Shown: positions 15,899 to 26,990 of the stretch, in pieces
Numbering within the stretch: position 1 is the first letter of the stretch
Layout of the letters: each line of letters begins with the position of its first letter
The notes under the pieces: generated by a model
Told to the model about the DNA's origin: nothing
Seen by the model: only the letters and a program-made list of their open reading frames with translations
The model's database searches: none
Position numbers and translations under genes: made by a program
Source of the DNA: DATBRV01 sp036560145
GTDB lineage: Bacteria; Myxococcota_A; UBA9160; SMWR01
Length of the DNA stretch: 64,000 nt
NCBI GenBank assembly: GCA_036560145.1
Contig: DATBRV010000127.1
Span: forward strand, 11,398-75,397
Reading direction: 5' to 3'

Positions 15899-17047
15899 TC
15901 ATGCGGTCCCCAGCCCCTTGAGCGGACTGGTGGAGCCGAGGTGCTCGATCACGGAGGCCGCCTGCGCGCGCTCCTCCACCAGCGAGCGCGCCACCGCCGC
16001 GGCCAGCCGCGGCTCCGCCAGGAAGTGCATGCTGTAGGTCGGGCGGGCCTCGAAGCCGCGCAGATACTTGTAATCGCCCCCGGCGCCCGGCTCGAAGCGC
16101 GCGATCCCGTGCGCGATGGCCCATTCGATCGCGGCGTAGTAGCAGACGTTGAAGTGCAGATGGCGAAGCTCGCGAAGCGCCCCCCAGTAGCGCCCATAGA
16201 GCGCGTCGTCCTTCACGATGTTGGCGGTCGCCGCGACCAGAACGCCATCCTGGCGCGCCACCAGGCAGCACAGCCGGTGGCGGAAGCGCCGGGCCAGCAG
16301 CTCGAAGAAGGCGAGGTTCAGGTACTGCCGGCCCCAGACATGCTGCTCGACGGTGGAGAGATAGCAGCGGTAGATCGGCTCGATCAGCTCGTCGCCGATC
16401 TCGTCGCCGCGCAGCACCTGGATCTCGACGCCCTGCTCGGCGAGCGCGCGCCGCTCGCGGCGGATCTGGTTGCGCCGCTTGCTGCGGAACGCGCCGAGGT
16501 AGTCCTCGAATTCGCGATAGCCGGCGTTGCGCCAGTGGTACTGGAGGCCGATCCGGAGCAGGTAGCCGGACGCTTCCAGCGGCGCGATCTCGTCCTCGCG
16601 GCAGAAGTTCACGTGCACGCCCGAGAAGCCGCTGCCGAGGCAGAGCTCGCGCAGCGCGCCCGCCAGCGCGCGCAACGCGGGCTCCCGGTCGCGGCCCTCG
16701 GCCACCAGCAGGCGTCCGCCCGTGACGGGCGTGAAGGGCACGCCCACCAGCAGCTTCGGGTAGTAGGGGATCCCGGCGCGGGAAGCGGCGTCCGCCCAGG
16801 CGAAATCGAAGACGAACTCGCCCTCGCTGTGCTGCTTCACGTAGAGCGGACAGGCGGCGATCAGCCGGCCGGCCTCGCGCAGCACCAGCGGCCGCGGCTC
16901 CCAGCCGCTGGCGCCGCCCAGCGTCCCGGCCTCCTCGAGGCTCGCGAGCCAGTCCCACTCGAGGAAGGGCGATCCGGCGCCCACCAGGGCGTTCCACTCC
17001 TCGCGCGGGACCCCGGCGATCCCCTCCAGCAGCTCGAACTCGGCCAT
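15899..17047 (-). CDS. GNAT-like peptidogalycan-type (COG3146) acyltransferase
   Basis: Protein of 382 residues of the COG3146/DUF482 family, a duplicated GNAT fold related to FemAB. Signature blocks: SPFLEWDWLASLEEAG, PLYVKQHSEGEFVFDFAWADA, HVNFCREDEIAPLEASGYLLR, YHWRNAGYREFEDYLGAFRSKRRNQIRRER and HFNVCYYAAIEWAIAHGIARFEPGAGGDYKYLRGF. Annotated in many genomes as putative peptidogalycan biosynthesis; the reaction is unknown. The ATG at 17047 leaves 42 bases to divergent clpS. Confidence 0.85.
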   Translation of the reverse strand: MAEFELLEGIAGVPREEWNALVGAGSPFLEWDWLASLEEAGTLGGASGWEPRPLVLREAGRLIAACPLYVKQHSEGEFVFDFAWADAASRAGIPYYPKLLVGVPFTPVTGGRLLVAEGRDREPALRALAGALRELCLGSGFSGVHVNFCREDEIAPLEASGYLLRIGLQYHWRNAGYREFEDYLGAFRSKRRNQIRRERRALAEQGVEIQVLRGDEIGDELIEPIYRCYLSTVEQHVWGRQYLNLAFFELLARRFRHRLCCLVARQDGVLVAATANIVKDDALYGRYWGALRELRHLHFNVCYYAAIEWAIAHGIARFEPGAGGDYKYLRGFEARPTYSMHFLAEPRLAAAVARSLVEERAQAASVIEHLGSTSPLKGLGTA

Positions 17048-17089
17048 TCCAACCCAGTCTAGCGAGCAGCACCTGCTAATCTTTCGGTC

Positions 17090-17448
17090 ATGCCGAAAGA
17101 CCCGGTCGGACCCGGCCCGGGGGACGGCGGCGGGCTCGCCGGCCTGGCGGATCCCCGGCGAGAGGGAGCCGTCGCCACCGAGACGCGCCGCAAGGTCGCC
17201 CGCCCCGCGCGCTTCAAGGTGCTCTTGTTCAACGACGACTACACGCCGATGGAGTTCGTGGTGGACATCCTCGAACGCATCTTCGAGAAGAGCCCGTCGG
17301 CGGCGACGCGGATCATGCTCGAGATCCACAACGGGGGGATCGGGGTGGCGGGGGTCTACGTGCTCGAGGTGGCCGAGACCAAGGTCGCGCAGGTGCACCA
17401 TGCCGCCGAGGAGCGCGGCTACCCGCTGCGCGCCGGGGTGGAGAAGGA

Positions 17449-17452
<4 letters not shown>
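17090..17452 (+). CDS. clpS: ATP-dependent protease adaptor ClpS
   Basis: N-end-rule adaptor of 120 residues that feeds substrates to ClpAP. The conserved core FKVLLFNDDYTPMEFVVDILERIF and HH near the end of the domain are intact; the Asn-Asp-Asp pocket is visible. The N-terminal 35 residues are a Gly/Pro-rich tail, longer than usual. The stop overlaps the clpA start as ATGA, so the two are co-translated. Confidence 0.95.
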
Positions 17453-19710
<2,258 letters not shown>

Positions 19711-19716
19711 GGCGGA

Positions 19717-21669
19717 TCACCGGCTCCGGAACCGCTTGCCGAGCAGCAGCGCTTCCGCCACCTGGAGCAGGGCGGCCCCGTCGCGGTGCTCCTCGCGCAG
19801 ACGAGGCGTGAGGGGCGTCGGCACCAGGCCGGAGCCGTCGGGGCCGCGCTGGAAGGCGAGCTCTTCGCCGTTCTCGAGGAAGATTCCGAGCCGGGGACCC
19901 CGCAGCAGGGCGATGCGCTTGCGGTCGTAGACCATCGGCGCGAAGCCCTCGCCGTCCGGCCGGGCCAGCACGTCCTCGCCGAAGGCGGTGGTCGGATGGG
20001 CGCCGCCCAGGATCCCCATCAGGGTAGGAACGACGTCGAGCTGGCTGGTCACGCGCGCGATCCGGCGAGGCGCGAGGTGGGCGGGCGCCAGGAACAGCGC
20101 CGGCACCCGGAACTCGTCGATCGGCACCAGCTCCCGCCCGCGCAGGTGTACGCCGTGGTCTCCCACGAACACGAAGAGGGTGTCGTCGAAGAACTCCTTC
20201 TCTCGCGCTTCGCGGATCAAGGCGCCCAGCGCCCAGTCCGCGTAGAGGAAGTTGTCGAGCTCGGCGAGCTCGAAGCCGGGCGGGACGGGCGTATCCCGCG
20301 GCAGCGGGTCGACGCGGCCGGCCGGAAACTCCCAGGGCGAGTGGAGCGAGACGGTGAGGATCACGGCCAGCACCGGCCGGCCGGCGGCGGAGCGGCGCTC
20401 GACCTCGGAGAGGGCGCGCCGGAAGACGTCCTCGTCGGAGGCGCCCCAGGCGCCGCGGAACCGGGCGTCTGCGAAGTCCCGCTCCTCGAGGAACACGTCG
20501 AAGCCGTTGCCGACGAAGAATCCGCGCATGTCGTCGAAGATCCCCTGCCCCCCGTACAGGAACAGGGTGTCGTAGCCCCGCTCGCGCAGCGTGGTCGCCA
20601 GCGTCTCGAAGCCGTGCTGCGCTTGCGGCCGGCGGATCGCCGCGACACCCGGAAGCGACGGGAACGAGGACAGGATCGCCTCCAGACCCTGCACCGTGCG
20701 CTCGCCCGTGGCGAAGCAGTTCGCGAGCAGCACGCCTTCCCGGGCGAGGCGGTCGAGCTCGGGCGTGAGGGCGGGCGAGCCTCCGAGCGCGCCCACCAGG
20801 CGGGCCGTGAAGCTCTCCATCACCACCAGCACCACGTTCAGCGGCTTCTCGCGCGCCGGCGCGTCGATCCGGCGCGCGAGCGGGCTGGGCGCGCCCTCGA
20901 GCCAGGTTCCCGCGAGCTGGGCGCGGGCGCGTGCCAGCGCCTCCGGCTCGGGCAGCGGCGGCAGCACCGACGCGAGCGGGCGGTAGACGTCGCTCCGCCG
21001 CAGCCACGCCTCGCTGGCCAGGTTCAGGACCCCGGAGGCGGCGATCTCGTTGGCCACCCGGTTCGAGGTGCGCGCGGCGAAGGCGGGGTTGAGGGCGCGG
21101 TGGTCGAGTGTCCCGCGCATGGCGAGCCCGGCGAGGACCCCGCAGAGCAGGGCGCCCGCGCGGTCGGCGAGCGGGCCCGGCCGGCCGGCGGGCGCGCGCC
21201 GGGCGAGCCTTCGTTGCAGCCAGGCCGCGAGCAGCGCGCCGGCGAGCGCGAGCGCCAGGATGCGGCCCACCGGGTAGCCCGAGAGCAGCGTCGCCACCAC
21301 CTCGGGATCGCCGGCGTGCTCGAGCACCAGGTAGTTCGGCCGGAGGTCGTAGTAGTCGAAGAAGTACCAGCCCCCGATCTCGGCCGCGCAGAGCAGGAAG
21401 AAGACCAGGCCGGCGTGCCAGCCGAGCGCCGCCAGGCAGCCGGAGAGCCAGCGCTCGGGCGTCAGCAGCAGCAACACCGAGATGGGTAGAACGATGGAGC
21501 CCGCAATCACGCCGTCGAGGCGCAGGCCGGTCAGGAAGAGGTCCGCGACCTGGCTCGCGCGGAGCCCCGCGAGATCGCCGGTGCGCGCGAGCGCGAGGCC
21601 AGCGCGGGAGAGGCTGGGGATCGCCAGGCACAGCGCCGCCAGGACCCCGCACCATGTCGTTCGGCGCAT
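19717..21669 (-). CDS. LtaS-like membrane sulfatase/phosphoglycerol transferase
   Basis: Membrane protein of 650 residues: about four to five N-terminal hydrophobic segments (1-185), then a periplasmic alkaline-phosphatase-superfamily domain (about 275-600). Metal/nucleophile motifs of the LtaS/MdoB branch are present: VVMESF (Glu285), GERTVQG (Thr325) and FVFVGDHG. It probably transfers a phosphoglycerol or phosphoethanolamine group to an envelope glycan or lipid. The stop lies 7 bases from the convergent clpA stop. Confidence 0.85.
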   Translation of the reverse strand: MRRTTWCGVLAALCLAIPSLSRAGLALARTGDLAGLRASQVADLFLTGLRLDGVIAGSIVLPISVLLLLTPERWLSGCLAALGWHAGLVFFLLCAAEIGGWYFFDYYDLRPNYLVLEHAGDPEVVATLLSGYPVGRILALALAGALLAAWLQRRLARRAPAGRPGPLADRAGALLCGVLAGLAMRGTLDHRALNPAFAARTSNRVANEIAASGVLNLASEAWLRRSDVYRPLASVLPPLPEPEALARARAQLAGTWLEGAPSPLARRIDAPAREKPLNVVLVVMESFTARLVGALGGSPALTPELDRLAREGVLLANCFATGERTVQGLEAILSSFPSLPGVAAIRRPQAQHGFETLATTLRERGYDTLFLYGGQGIFDDMRGFFVGNGFDVFLEERDFADARFRGAWGASDEDVFRRALSEVERRSAAGRPVLAVILTVSLHSPWEFPAGRVDPLPRDTPVPPGFELAELDNFLYADWALGALIREAREKEFFDDTLFVFVGDHGVHLRGRELVPIDEFRVPALFLAPAHLAPRRIARVTSQLDVVPTLMGILGGAHPTTAFGEDVLARPDGEGFAPMVYDRKRIALLRGPRLGIFLENGEELAFQRGPDGSGLVPTPLTPRLREEHRDGAALLQVAEALLLGKRFRSR

Positions 21670-21677
21670 CGAGACTC

Positions 21678-21710
21678 CACGCCGCCGCGTCGGGAGGACG
21701 CGGCGGCGTG
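21678..21710 (-). terminator. Strong 14-bp hairpin between 21757 gene and sulfatase
   Basis: CACGCCGCCGCGTC (21678-21691) and GACGCGGCGGCGTG (21697-21710) form a perfect 14-bp stem with a 5-base loop. It lies after the 21757 gene and 9 bases before the sulfatase start. No T-run follows on either strand. A terminator of the upstream gene or a leader structure of the sulfatase. Confidence 0.6.
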
Positions 21711-21756
21711 GGTTGCATGCTAGCTCCGGAGGCGGGAGCCCTTCGGGCGCCGGTCG

Positions 21757-22236
21757 CTACCAGCCCCGGCCGTGTCCGCCGCGGTTCTTCTTGCCATGGC
21801 CGCGGTGACCGCGATCGTCGTCGTAGTCGTTGTTCCAGCGCTCGTTGTAGCCGTAGCGCTGGTTGTAGCCGTACTGGTTGCCGTAGTAGCCGTGGCTCGA
21901 AGCGCAGCTCCTGCCGTGGCGGTGCCCCTTCGGGTACTTCACCACCACCGTGCGCGGCCCGTAGTAGGCCCCGTAGCCGGGCCCGTAGTAGGCGACCGGT
22001 GCGACCGGCACCGGTACCACGGCCGGGAAGTACCCGCCCGTGAGGATCTGGAGACCCACGTTGACGGCCCCATAGGCCGCGATCCGGCCCAGCTGGTCCT
22101 CGAACCCGTTCTGGAACTCGTTGTTCGCGCGGGCGGGACCCGCGGCGATCAGCGCGACCGCCCCGGCCAGCGCCGCCAGCGCGACGAACCCGGAATTCCG
22201 AGCCAGGATGGCCTGATCCGATGTCTCTTGCCGCAT
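21757..22236 (-). CDS. Small exported Gly/Tyr/His-rich protein
   Basis: Hypothetical protein of 159 residues with a signal peptide (to about residue 37, GPARA-NN), a short hydrophobic helix (GRIAAYGAVNVGLQILTGGYFPAVV), a YYGPGYGAYYGP stretch and a polar tail rich in Tyr, Asn, Gly, His and Asp (YNQRYGYNERWNNDYDDDRGHRGHGKK). Low-complexity tails of this sort occur in envelope or metal-binding proteins; no family assigned. ATG at 22236 preceded by GGGGGT; a GTG lies one codon earlier. Confidence 0.65.
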   Translation of the reverse strand: MRQETSDQAILARNSGFVALAALAGAVALIAAGPARANNEFQNGFEDQLGRIAAYGAVNVGLQILTGGYFPAVVPVPVAPVAYYGPGYGAYYGPRTVVVKYPKGHRHGRSCASSHGYYGNQYGYNQRYGYNERWNNDYDDDRGHRGHGKKNRGGHGRGW

Positions 22237-22317
22237 CACGAACCCCCTTTTCTGCGCCGGGCCGGGCTTCCGGACCTCGGCGAACCGGTCGTGAGACGCC
22301 GCTGCGGGGGGCGGTAT

Positions 22318-23643
22318 TCAGCGGATCCGGCCGCGCCGGAACGACCAGGTGAGCCAGACGGTCCGGGCCAGGTGGTCGATCGTGAGGGCGTACCAGACCC
22401 AGATCACGTCCGTGCGCAGCACGAAGGCCAGGAAGAAGGCGATCGGCGTGCGCAGCAGCCAGTTGCCGACCGTCGCTGCGATGAAGGGGGTCCAGGTATC
22501 GCCCGCGCCCCGATGCGCTCCGCCGAGCGCGAAGTGCGCCTGGAGGAAGGGCTGCGAGAGCGCCAGGCAGAGCAGGAACGGCCCCAGCGCCTCGATGATG
22601 GCCGGGTCGTCCGTGAAGAGTCTTCCGAGAGGCTCGCGCGCCAGCGCGCAGAGCGCCCCCAGCGGCACCGCGATCCCGATCGCCATCCGGGTCGCGCGCC
22701 AGCCCGCCTGCAACGCCTCGACCGGTCGGCCCGCCCCCAGGGCCTGGCCCACCAGCGTGGAGGCCGCGACCCCGAATCCCGTGCCCGGGATCCAGGAGAA
22801 CGCGAGGATCCGAATCCCCACGGTGTAGGCGGCGATCGCGACGGTTCCGTAGACGGAGAGCACGCGGAAGTAGGCCAGCAGCGCGAGGTTCATCGCGAGG
22901 CGCTCGCCGACCCCGGGCAGCGCGATCCGCACCACCTCGCGCAGGACTCCGCGCGCGGTGCGGAAGTCGCGCCGCTCGAGCGCGATCGGCGAATCGCGCT
23001 TCGAAGTGGCCAGGATGCTGGCGTAGAGCGCCAGGCCGAGGGCCTGCGAGGCGAGCGTCGCGAGGCCCGCGCCCACCAGGCCGAGCTTGGGCACGCCCAG
23101 GCCGCCGAAGATCAGCACCGCGTTCAGGCCGATCTTCGCGGCCGTCACCACCACCGCGATCAGCATGGGCAGCCGCGTGTTGCGATCGGCGCGCAGCGCG
23201 CTCTCCAGCGTGATCGAGACGGAGAGGAACACGGTCGAGAGCAGGATCAGGAACAGGTACGGGATGGCCTCGTCGATCACGGCCGGCTCGGCGCCCAGGC
23301 CGCCCAGGTACCAGCGCGGGGCGGCCAGGATGATCGCGAGGAAGAGCAGGGCGGTGGCGAGCGCGACGATCAGCGACCCCGCCAGCGCCACGCGGGCGCC
23401 GGGGCGGTCGCCGGCGCCGATCGCGCGCGCCATCAGCGCGACGCAGGCGGTGCCGATCGCGAAGAGCACGGCCTGCGCGAGGTTGAAGAACTGCGAGGCG
23501 TAGCCGACCGCGGCGACCGCGTCCGGCCCGAGGCGCCCGACCATCGCGATGTCGACCAGACCGACCGCGCTGACCAGCACCTGGGCGAGCATCACCGGCC
23601 AGGAGAGGATGAGGATTTCCCGGTATCCGCCCGCCTGCGGCAC
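22318..23643 (-). CDS. MATE-family efflux transporter
   Basis: Inner-membrane Na+/H+-coupled drug or metabolite exporter of 441 residues with about 12 hydrophobic segments in two halves. Typical MATE motifs: ILILSWPVMLAQVLVSAVGLVDIAMVGRLGPDAVAAVG at the N-terminus and AVALMARAIGAGDRPGA. The GTG start at 23643 directly follows the ispH stop (23644-23646), so it is translationally coupled. Substrate unknown. Confidence 0.92.
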   Translation of the reverse strand: MPQAGGYREILILSWPVMLAQVLVSAVGLVDIAMVGRLGPDAVAAVGYASQFFNLAQAVLFAIGTACVALMARAIGAGDRPGARVALAGSLIVALATALLFLAIILAAPRWYLGGLGAEPAVIDEAIPYLFLILLSTVFLSVSITLESALRADRNTRLPMLIAVVVTAAKIGLNAVLIFGGLGVPKLGLVGAGLATLASQALGLALYASILATSKRDSPIALERRDFRTARGVLREVVRIALPGVGERLAMNLALLAYFRVLSVYGTVAIAAYTVGIRILAFSWIPGTGFGVAASTLVGQALGAGRPVEALQAGWRATRMAIGIAVPLGALCALAREPLGRLFTDDPAIIEALGPFLLCLALSQPFLQAHFALGGAHRGAGDTWTPFIAATVGNWLLRTPIAFFLAFVLRTDVIWVWYALTIDHLARTVWLTWSFRRGRIR

Positions 23644-24570
23644 TCAGCGCAATTGTGCGGGAAGCTGGAAGGTGACGCCCTCGTCGACCGGGGGCAGCGC
23701 GCTCACCTCCGCCCGGCCGCCGGCGAGCCGCTCGAGCCGGGCGACCACCTCCTCGACCAGCACCTCGGGCGCCGAGGCTCCCGCCGTGACGCCCACGCAG
23801 CGCGCTCCCTCGATCCAGGCCGGATCGATCTCGGCGGCGGTCTGCACCAGATACGCGCGCGCGCCGCGCTTGCCGGCGAGCTCGACCAGGCGGCTGCTGT
23901 TGGAGGATTCCGGGGCGCCGACCACGATCACCACCTCGGCGCGCTCCGTCAGCTCCTTGACCGCGTTCTGGCGGTTCTGGGTCGCGTAGCAGATGTCATC
24001 CTTGCGCGGCAGGCGGATCGCGGGGAAGCGCAGCCGGAGCGCTTCCAGGATCTCGCGCGTGTCGTCGACGGAGAGGGTCGTCTGCGTCACGCAGCCGAGC
24101 CGTTCGGGATCCCGCACCTCGAGCGCTGCCACGTCGCCGACCGATTGCACCAGGTGCATCCGCTGCGGCGCGTGCCCCATCGTGCCCTCCACTTCCACGT
24201 GTCCCTTGTGTCCGACCAGCACGATGTCCATGCCCTCGCGCGCCATCCGCGCGGCCTCGACGTGGACCTTGGTCACCAGCGGGCAGGTCGCGTCGATCAC
24301 GCGCAGGCCCCGCTCCTGGGCCGCCGTGCGCACCGCCGGCGAGACGCCGTGGGCGCTGAAGATCAGCAGCGCGCCGCTCGGGACCTGGCTGGGGTCGTCG
24401 ACGAAGACGGCGCCCTTGGCGCGCAGCGCTTCGACGACGTGGCGATTGTGGACGATCTCGTGGCGGACATAGACGGGCGGCCCGTAGCGCTCGAGCGCGA
24501 GATCGACGATCTCGATGGCCCGGTCCACGCCCGCGCAGAAGCCTCGGGGATTGGCAAGCAGTACGCGCAT
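23644..24570 (-). CDS. ispH: 4-hydroxy-3-methylbut-2-enyl diphosphate reductase
   Basis: Last enzyme of the MEP isoprenoid pathway, making IPP and DMAPP with a [4Fe-4S] cluster. The three cluster cysteines are in place: Cys12 (NPRGFCAGVDRAI), Cys96 (DATCPLVTKVH) and Cys194 (DDICYATQNRQ). The catalytic Glu (VEVEGTMGHAP) is also present. Length of 308 residues is normal. It implies an MEP pathway here. Divergent from the acyl-CoA dehydrogenase genes. Confidence 0.96.
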   Translation of the reverse strand: MRVLLANPRGFCAGVDRAIEIVDLALERYGPPVYVRHEIVHNRHVVEALRAKGAVFVDDPSQVPSGALLIFSAHGVSPAVRTAAQERGLRVIDATCPLVTKVHVEAARMAREGMDIVLVGHKGHVEVEGTMGHAPQRMHLVQSVGDVAALEVRDPERLGCVTQTTLSVDDTREILEALRLRFPAIRLPRKDDICYATQNRQNAVKELTERAEVVIVVGAPESSNSSRLVELAGKRGARAYLVQTAAEIDPAWIEGARCVGVTAGASAPEVLVEEVVARLERLAGGRAEVSALPPVDEGVTFQLPAQLR

Positions 24571-24635
24571 CGACGGGAAGTTAGCGCTAGAATTTGCCCC
24601 CTCGCCGCCGGGCCGGCGGCCAACCGAGGACCCCC

Positions 24636-25838
24636 ATGCCGAGCATCGAGACGTTTCGCTCCGAGATCAGCGCCTGGCTCGACGAGAACGCCCCCCAGAC
24701 GATCGCGGGCATCCAGCTGGGCGAGTCGGGCGGGAACTGGGGCGGGCGCCATCCCAGGTGGGACCATCCCGACATGAAGCCTTGGCTCGAGCGGGCGGCG
24801 GCGCGGGGGCTGACGGCCCCCAGCTGGCCCCGCGAGTACGGCGGCGGCGGGCTCGATCCGGAAGAGGCGAAGGTGTTCACGCAGGAGCTCGCGCGGCGCC
24901 GCCTGCCGCTCCCGCTGACCGGCTTCGGCCTCGCCATGATCGGGCCGACCCTGCTGCGCTTCGGCAGCGAGGCCCAGAAACGGGAGCACCTGCCAAAAAT
25001 CTGTCGCGGCGAGATCCGCTGGTGCCAGGGCTACTCCGAACCCGATTCGGGCTCGGACCTCGCCTCGCTCCAGACCAAGGCCGAGCGCGACGGCGAGTTT
25101 TTTGTGGTGACGGGGACCAAGGTCTGGACCTCCTACGCCGACCAGTCGGACTGGATCTTCGCGCTGGTGCGCAGCGACCCGAACGCCAAGAAGCAGGAGG
25201 GGATCACGTTCCTGCTGATCGACATGGCGTCGCCGGGTGTCTCGGTGAGCCCGATCCCGCTGATCAGCGGCGCCTCGCCGTTCTGCGAGACGCGCTTCGA
25301 CCACGTGCGTGTGCCGATCGCGAACGCGGTCCACCACATCCACGCGGGCTGGACCGTCGCCAAGGCGCTGCTCGGACACGAGCGCAACATGATCGCGGAC
25401 GTCTTCGGCGTCTCCGAGCGGAAGAAGGGCTCGCGCGGGAGCCCGCTCGCGGGCCTCGCGCGCGGCTATCTCGGAAGTGACGCCGGGCTGCTCCCCGACG
25501 CCGCGCTGCGCGAGCAGATCGCGCAGTGCGAGCTCGACGAGCGCGCCTTCGGCCTCACCGTCCAGCGATCGCGCGACGCCGCCAAGGCCGGCCACCAGCC
25601 GGGGCCCGAGAGCTCCCTCTTCAAGGTGTATGCGACGGAGCTCAACAAGCGCCGCACCGAGCTGATGGTCAAGATCGCCGGCCCGGCGGGGCTCGGCTGG
25701 GAAGGCCCCGGCTTCGACGAGGAGGAGATCACGCGCACGCGCGGCTGGCTGCGAGCGCGCGGCAACTCGATCGAAGGCGGCACCAGCGAGGTGCAGCTCA
25801 ACATCATCGCCAAGCGCGTGCTCGGCTTGCCGGATTAG
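24636..25838 (+). CDS. Acyl-CoA dehydrogenase (first of a pair)
   Basis: FAD-dependent dehydrogenase of 400 residues, FadE/CaiA-like: GYSEPDSGSDLASLQTKAERDG and the terminal RGNSIEGGTSEVQLNIIAKRVLGLPD are typical. ATG at 24636 is chosen; the frame opens 42 bases earlier. A second acyl-CoA dehydrogenase starts 9 bases downstream. Paired divergent subunits of this type are known to form alpha2-beta2 enzymes in steroid and side-chain degradation, so a heterotetramer is plausible. Substrate unknown. Confidence 0.9.
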   Translation: MPSIETFRSEISAWLDENAPQTIAGIQLGESGGNWGGRHPRWDHPDMKPWLERAAARGLTAPSWPREYGGGGLDPEEAKVFTQELARRRLPLPLTGFGLAMIGPTLLRFGSEAQKREHLPKICRGEIRWCQGYSEPDSGSDLASLQTKAERDGEFFVVTGTKVWTSYADQSDWIFALVRSDPNAKKQEGITFLLIDMASPGVSVSPIPLISGASPFCETRFDHVRVPIANAVHHIHAGWTVAKALLGHERNMIADVFGVSERKKGSRGSPLAGLARGYLGSDAGLLPDAALREQIAQCELDERAFGLTVQRSRDAAKAGHQPGPESSLFKVYATELNKRRTELMVKIAGPAGLGWEGPGFDEEEITRTRGWLRARGNSIEGGTSEVQLNIIAKRVLGLPD

Positions 25839-25847
25839 GAGACGGTC

Positions 25848-26990
25848 GTGCAGCTGATTCTGACCGAAGACCAGGAGCTTCTCGCCAAGACCGCCGCCGA
25901 CTTCGCCGCCGAGCGGTCGCCCGTCTCGCGGATGCGGCAGCTGCGCGACCGCAAGGATCCCGACGGCTTCTCGCGCGCGCTCTGGAAGGAGATGGCCGAG
26001 CTCGGCTGGCTGGGGATCCCGTTCCCCGAATCGGTCGGCGGCGCCGGCATGGGGCTCGCGGAGCTGGCGGTGGTGCTCGAGGCGCTCGGGCGCAAGCTGG
26101 CGCCCGAGCCCGTGCTTCCGTGTGTGCTGCTGGCGGGACAGGCTCTGCTGTTGGGAGGCAGCGACGCCCAGAAGAGCCGCTGGCTGCCGCCGCTGGTGGC
26201 CGGCGAAAAACTGATTGCCCTCGGCTTCCAGGAGCCGCGCAGCCGCTACGACCTGCGCCGGGTCGCGACGAAGGCCGAGCGCGCCGGGGAGGGCTGGCGC
26301 CTCGCCGGCGAGAAGATCCAGGTCGAAGCGGGAGCTTCCGCGGACGCCATCATCGTCTCCGCGCGCACGGCCGGCGCCGAGCGGGACGCCGCCGGGATCA
26401 CGCTGTTCCTGGTGCCGCGCGACGCGAAGGGGCTCGAGATCGTGCGCCAGCACCGGATCGATTCCCGGAACGCGGCGCTCGTGAAGCTGGCCGGCGTGAC
26501 GGTGACGGCGGCAGACGTGGTCGGGACGCTGGGCGCCGGCGGCGATCTGCTCGAGTCCGTGGTCGACCGCGCCACTGTCGGTCTCTGCGCCGAGATGCTC
26601 GGCTCGATGTCCGAGGCCTTCGAGCGCACGCTCGACTACATGAAGCAGCGCATCCAGTTCGGCGTTCCGATCGGGAGCTTCCAGGCGCTCAAGCACCGCG
26701 CGGCGGCCTGCTTCATCGAAATCGAGCTGGCTCGTTCCACGGTGATGGCCGCGGCGCGCGCGGTCGACGCCGGCGACGCGGAGGCCGCCAAGCTGGTGTC
26801 GCTGGCGAAGGCGCGCTGCTCGGACGCCGGGGTGCTGGTCGGCAACGAATCCGTGCAGCTCCACGGCGGCATCGGGATGACCGATGAGCACGAGATCGGC
26901 TTCTACCTGAAGCGCGCCCGCGTGGCCGAGATGACCTTCGGCGACGCTGCCTTCCATCGCGATCGCTGGGCGCGCCTCTCCGGCTACTGA
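25848..26990 (+). CDS. Acyl-CoA dehydrogenase (second of a pair)
   Basis: Protein of 380 residues with the acyl-CoA dehydrogenase fold: LGIPFPESVGGAGMG, RIQFGVPIGSFQALKHRAA and VQLHGGIGMTDEHEIGFYLKRA. It is clearly different from the preceding gene, and its substrate/FAD loop (LGFQEPRSRYDLRRV) departs from the usual acyl-CoA dehydrogenase consensus, which suggests a partner subunit. GTG start at 25848; stop overlaps the hemE ATG by one base, so lipid oxidation and haem genes share a transcript. Confidence 0.88.
   Translation: MQLILTEDQELLAKTAADFAAERSPVSRMRQLRDRKDPDGFSRALWKEMAELGWLGIPFPESVGGAGMGLAELAVVLEALGRKLAPEPVLPCVLLAGQALLLGGSDAQKSRWLPPLVAGEKLIALGFQEPRSRYDLRRVATKAERAGEGWRLAGEKIQVEAGASADAIIVSARTAGAERDAAGITLFLVPRDAKGLEIVRQHRIDSRNAALVKLAGVTVTAADVVGTLGAGGDLLESVVDRATVGLCAEMLGSMSEAFERTLDYMKQRIQFGVPIGSFQALKHRAAACFIEIELARSTVMAAARAVDAGDAEAAKLVSLAKARCSDAGVLVGNESVQLHGGIGMTDEHEIGFYLKRARVAEMTFGDAAFHRDRWARLSGY

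Noticed and set aside
21772..24777. 1001-codon plus-strand frame across the MATE and ispH genes
   Set aside because: Composition is typical of an antisense shadow; both minus-strand genes are well supported.
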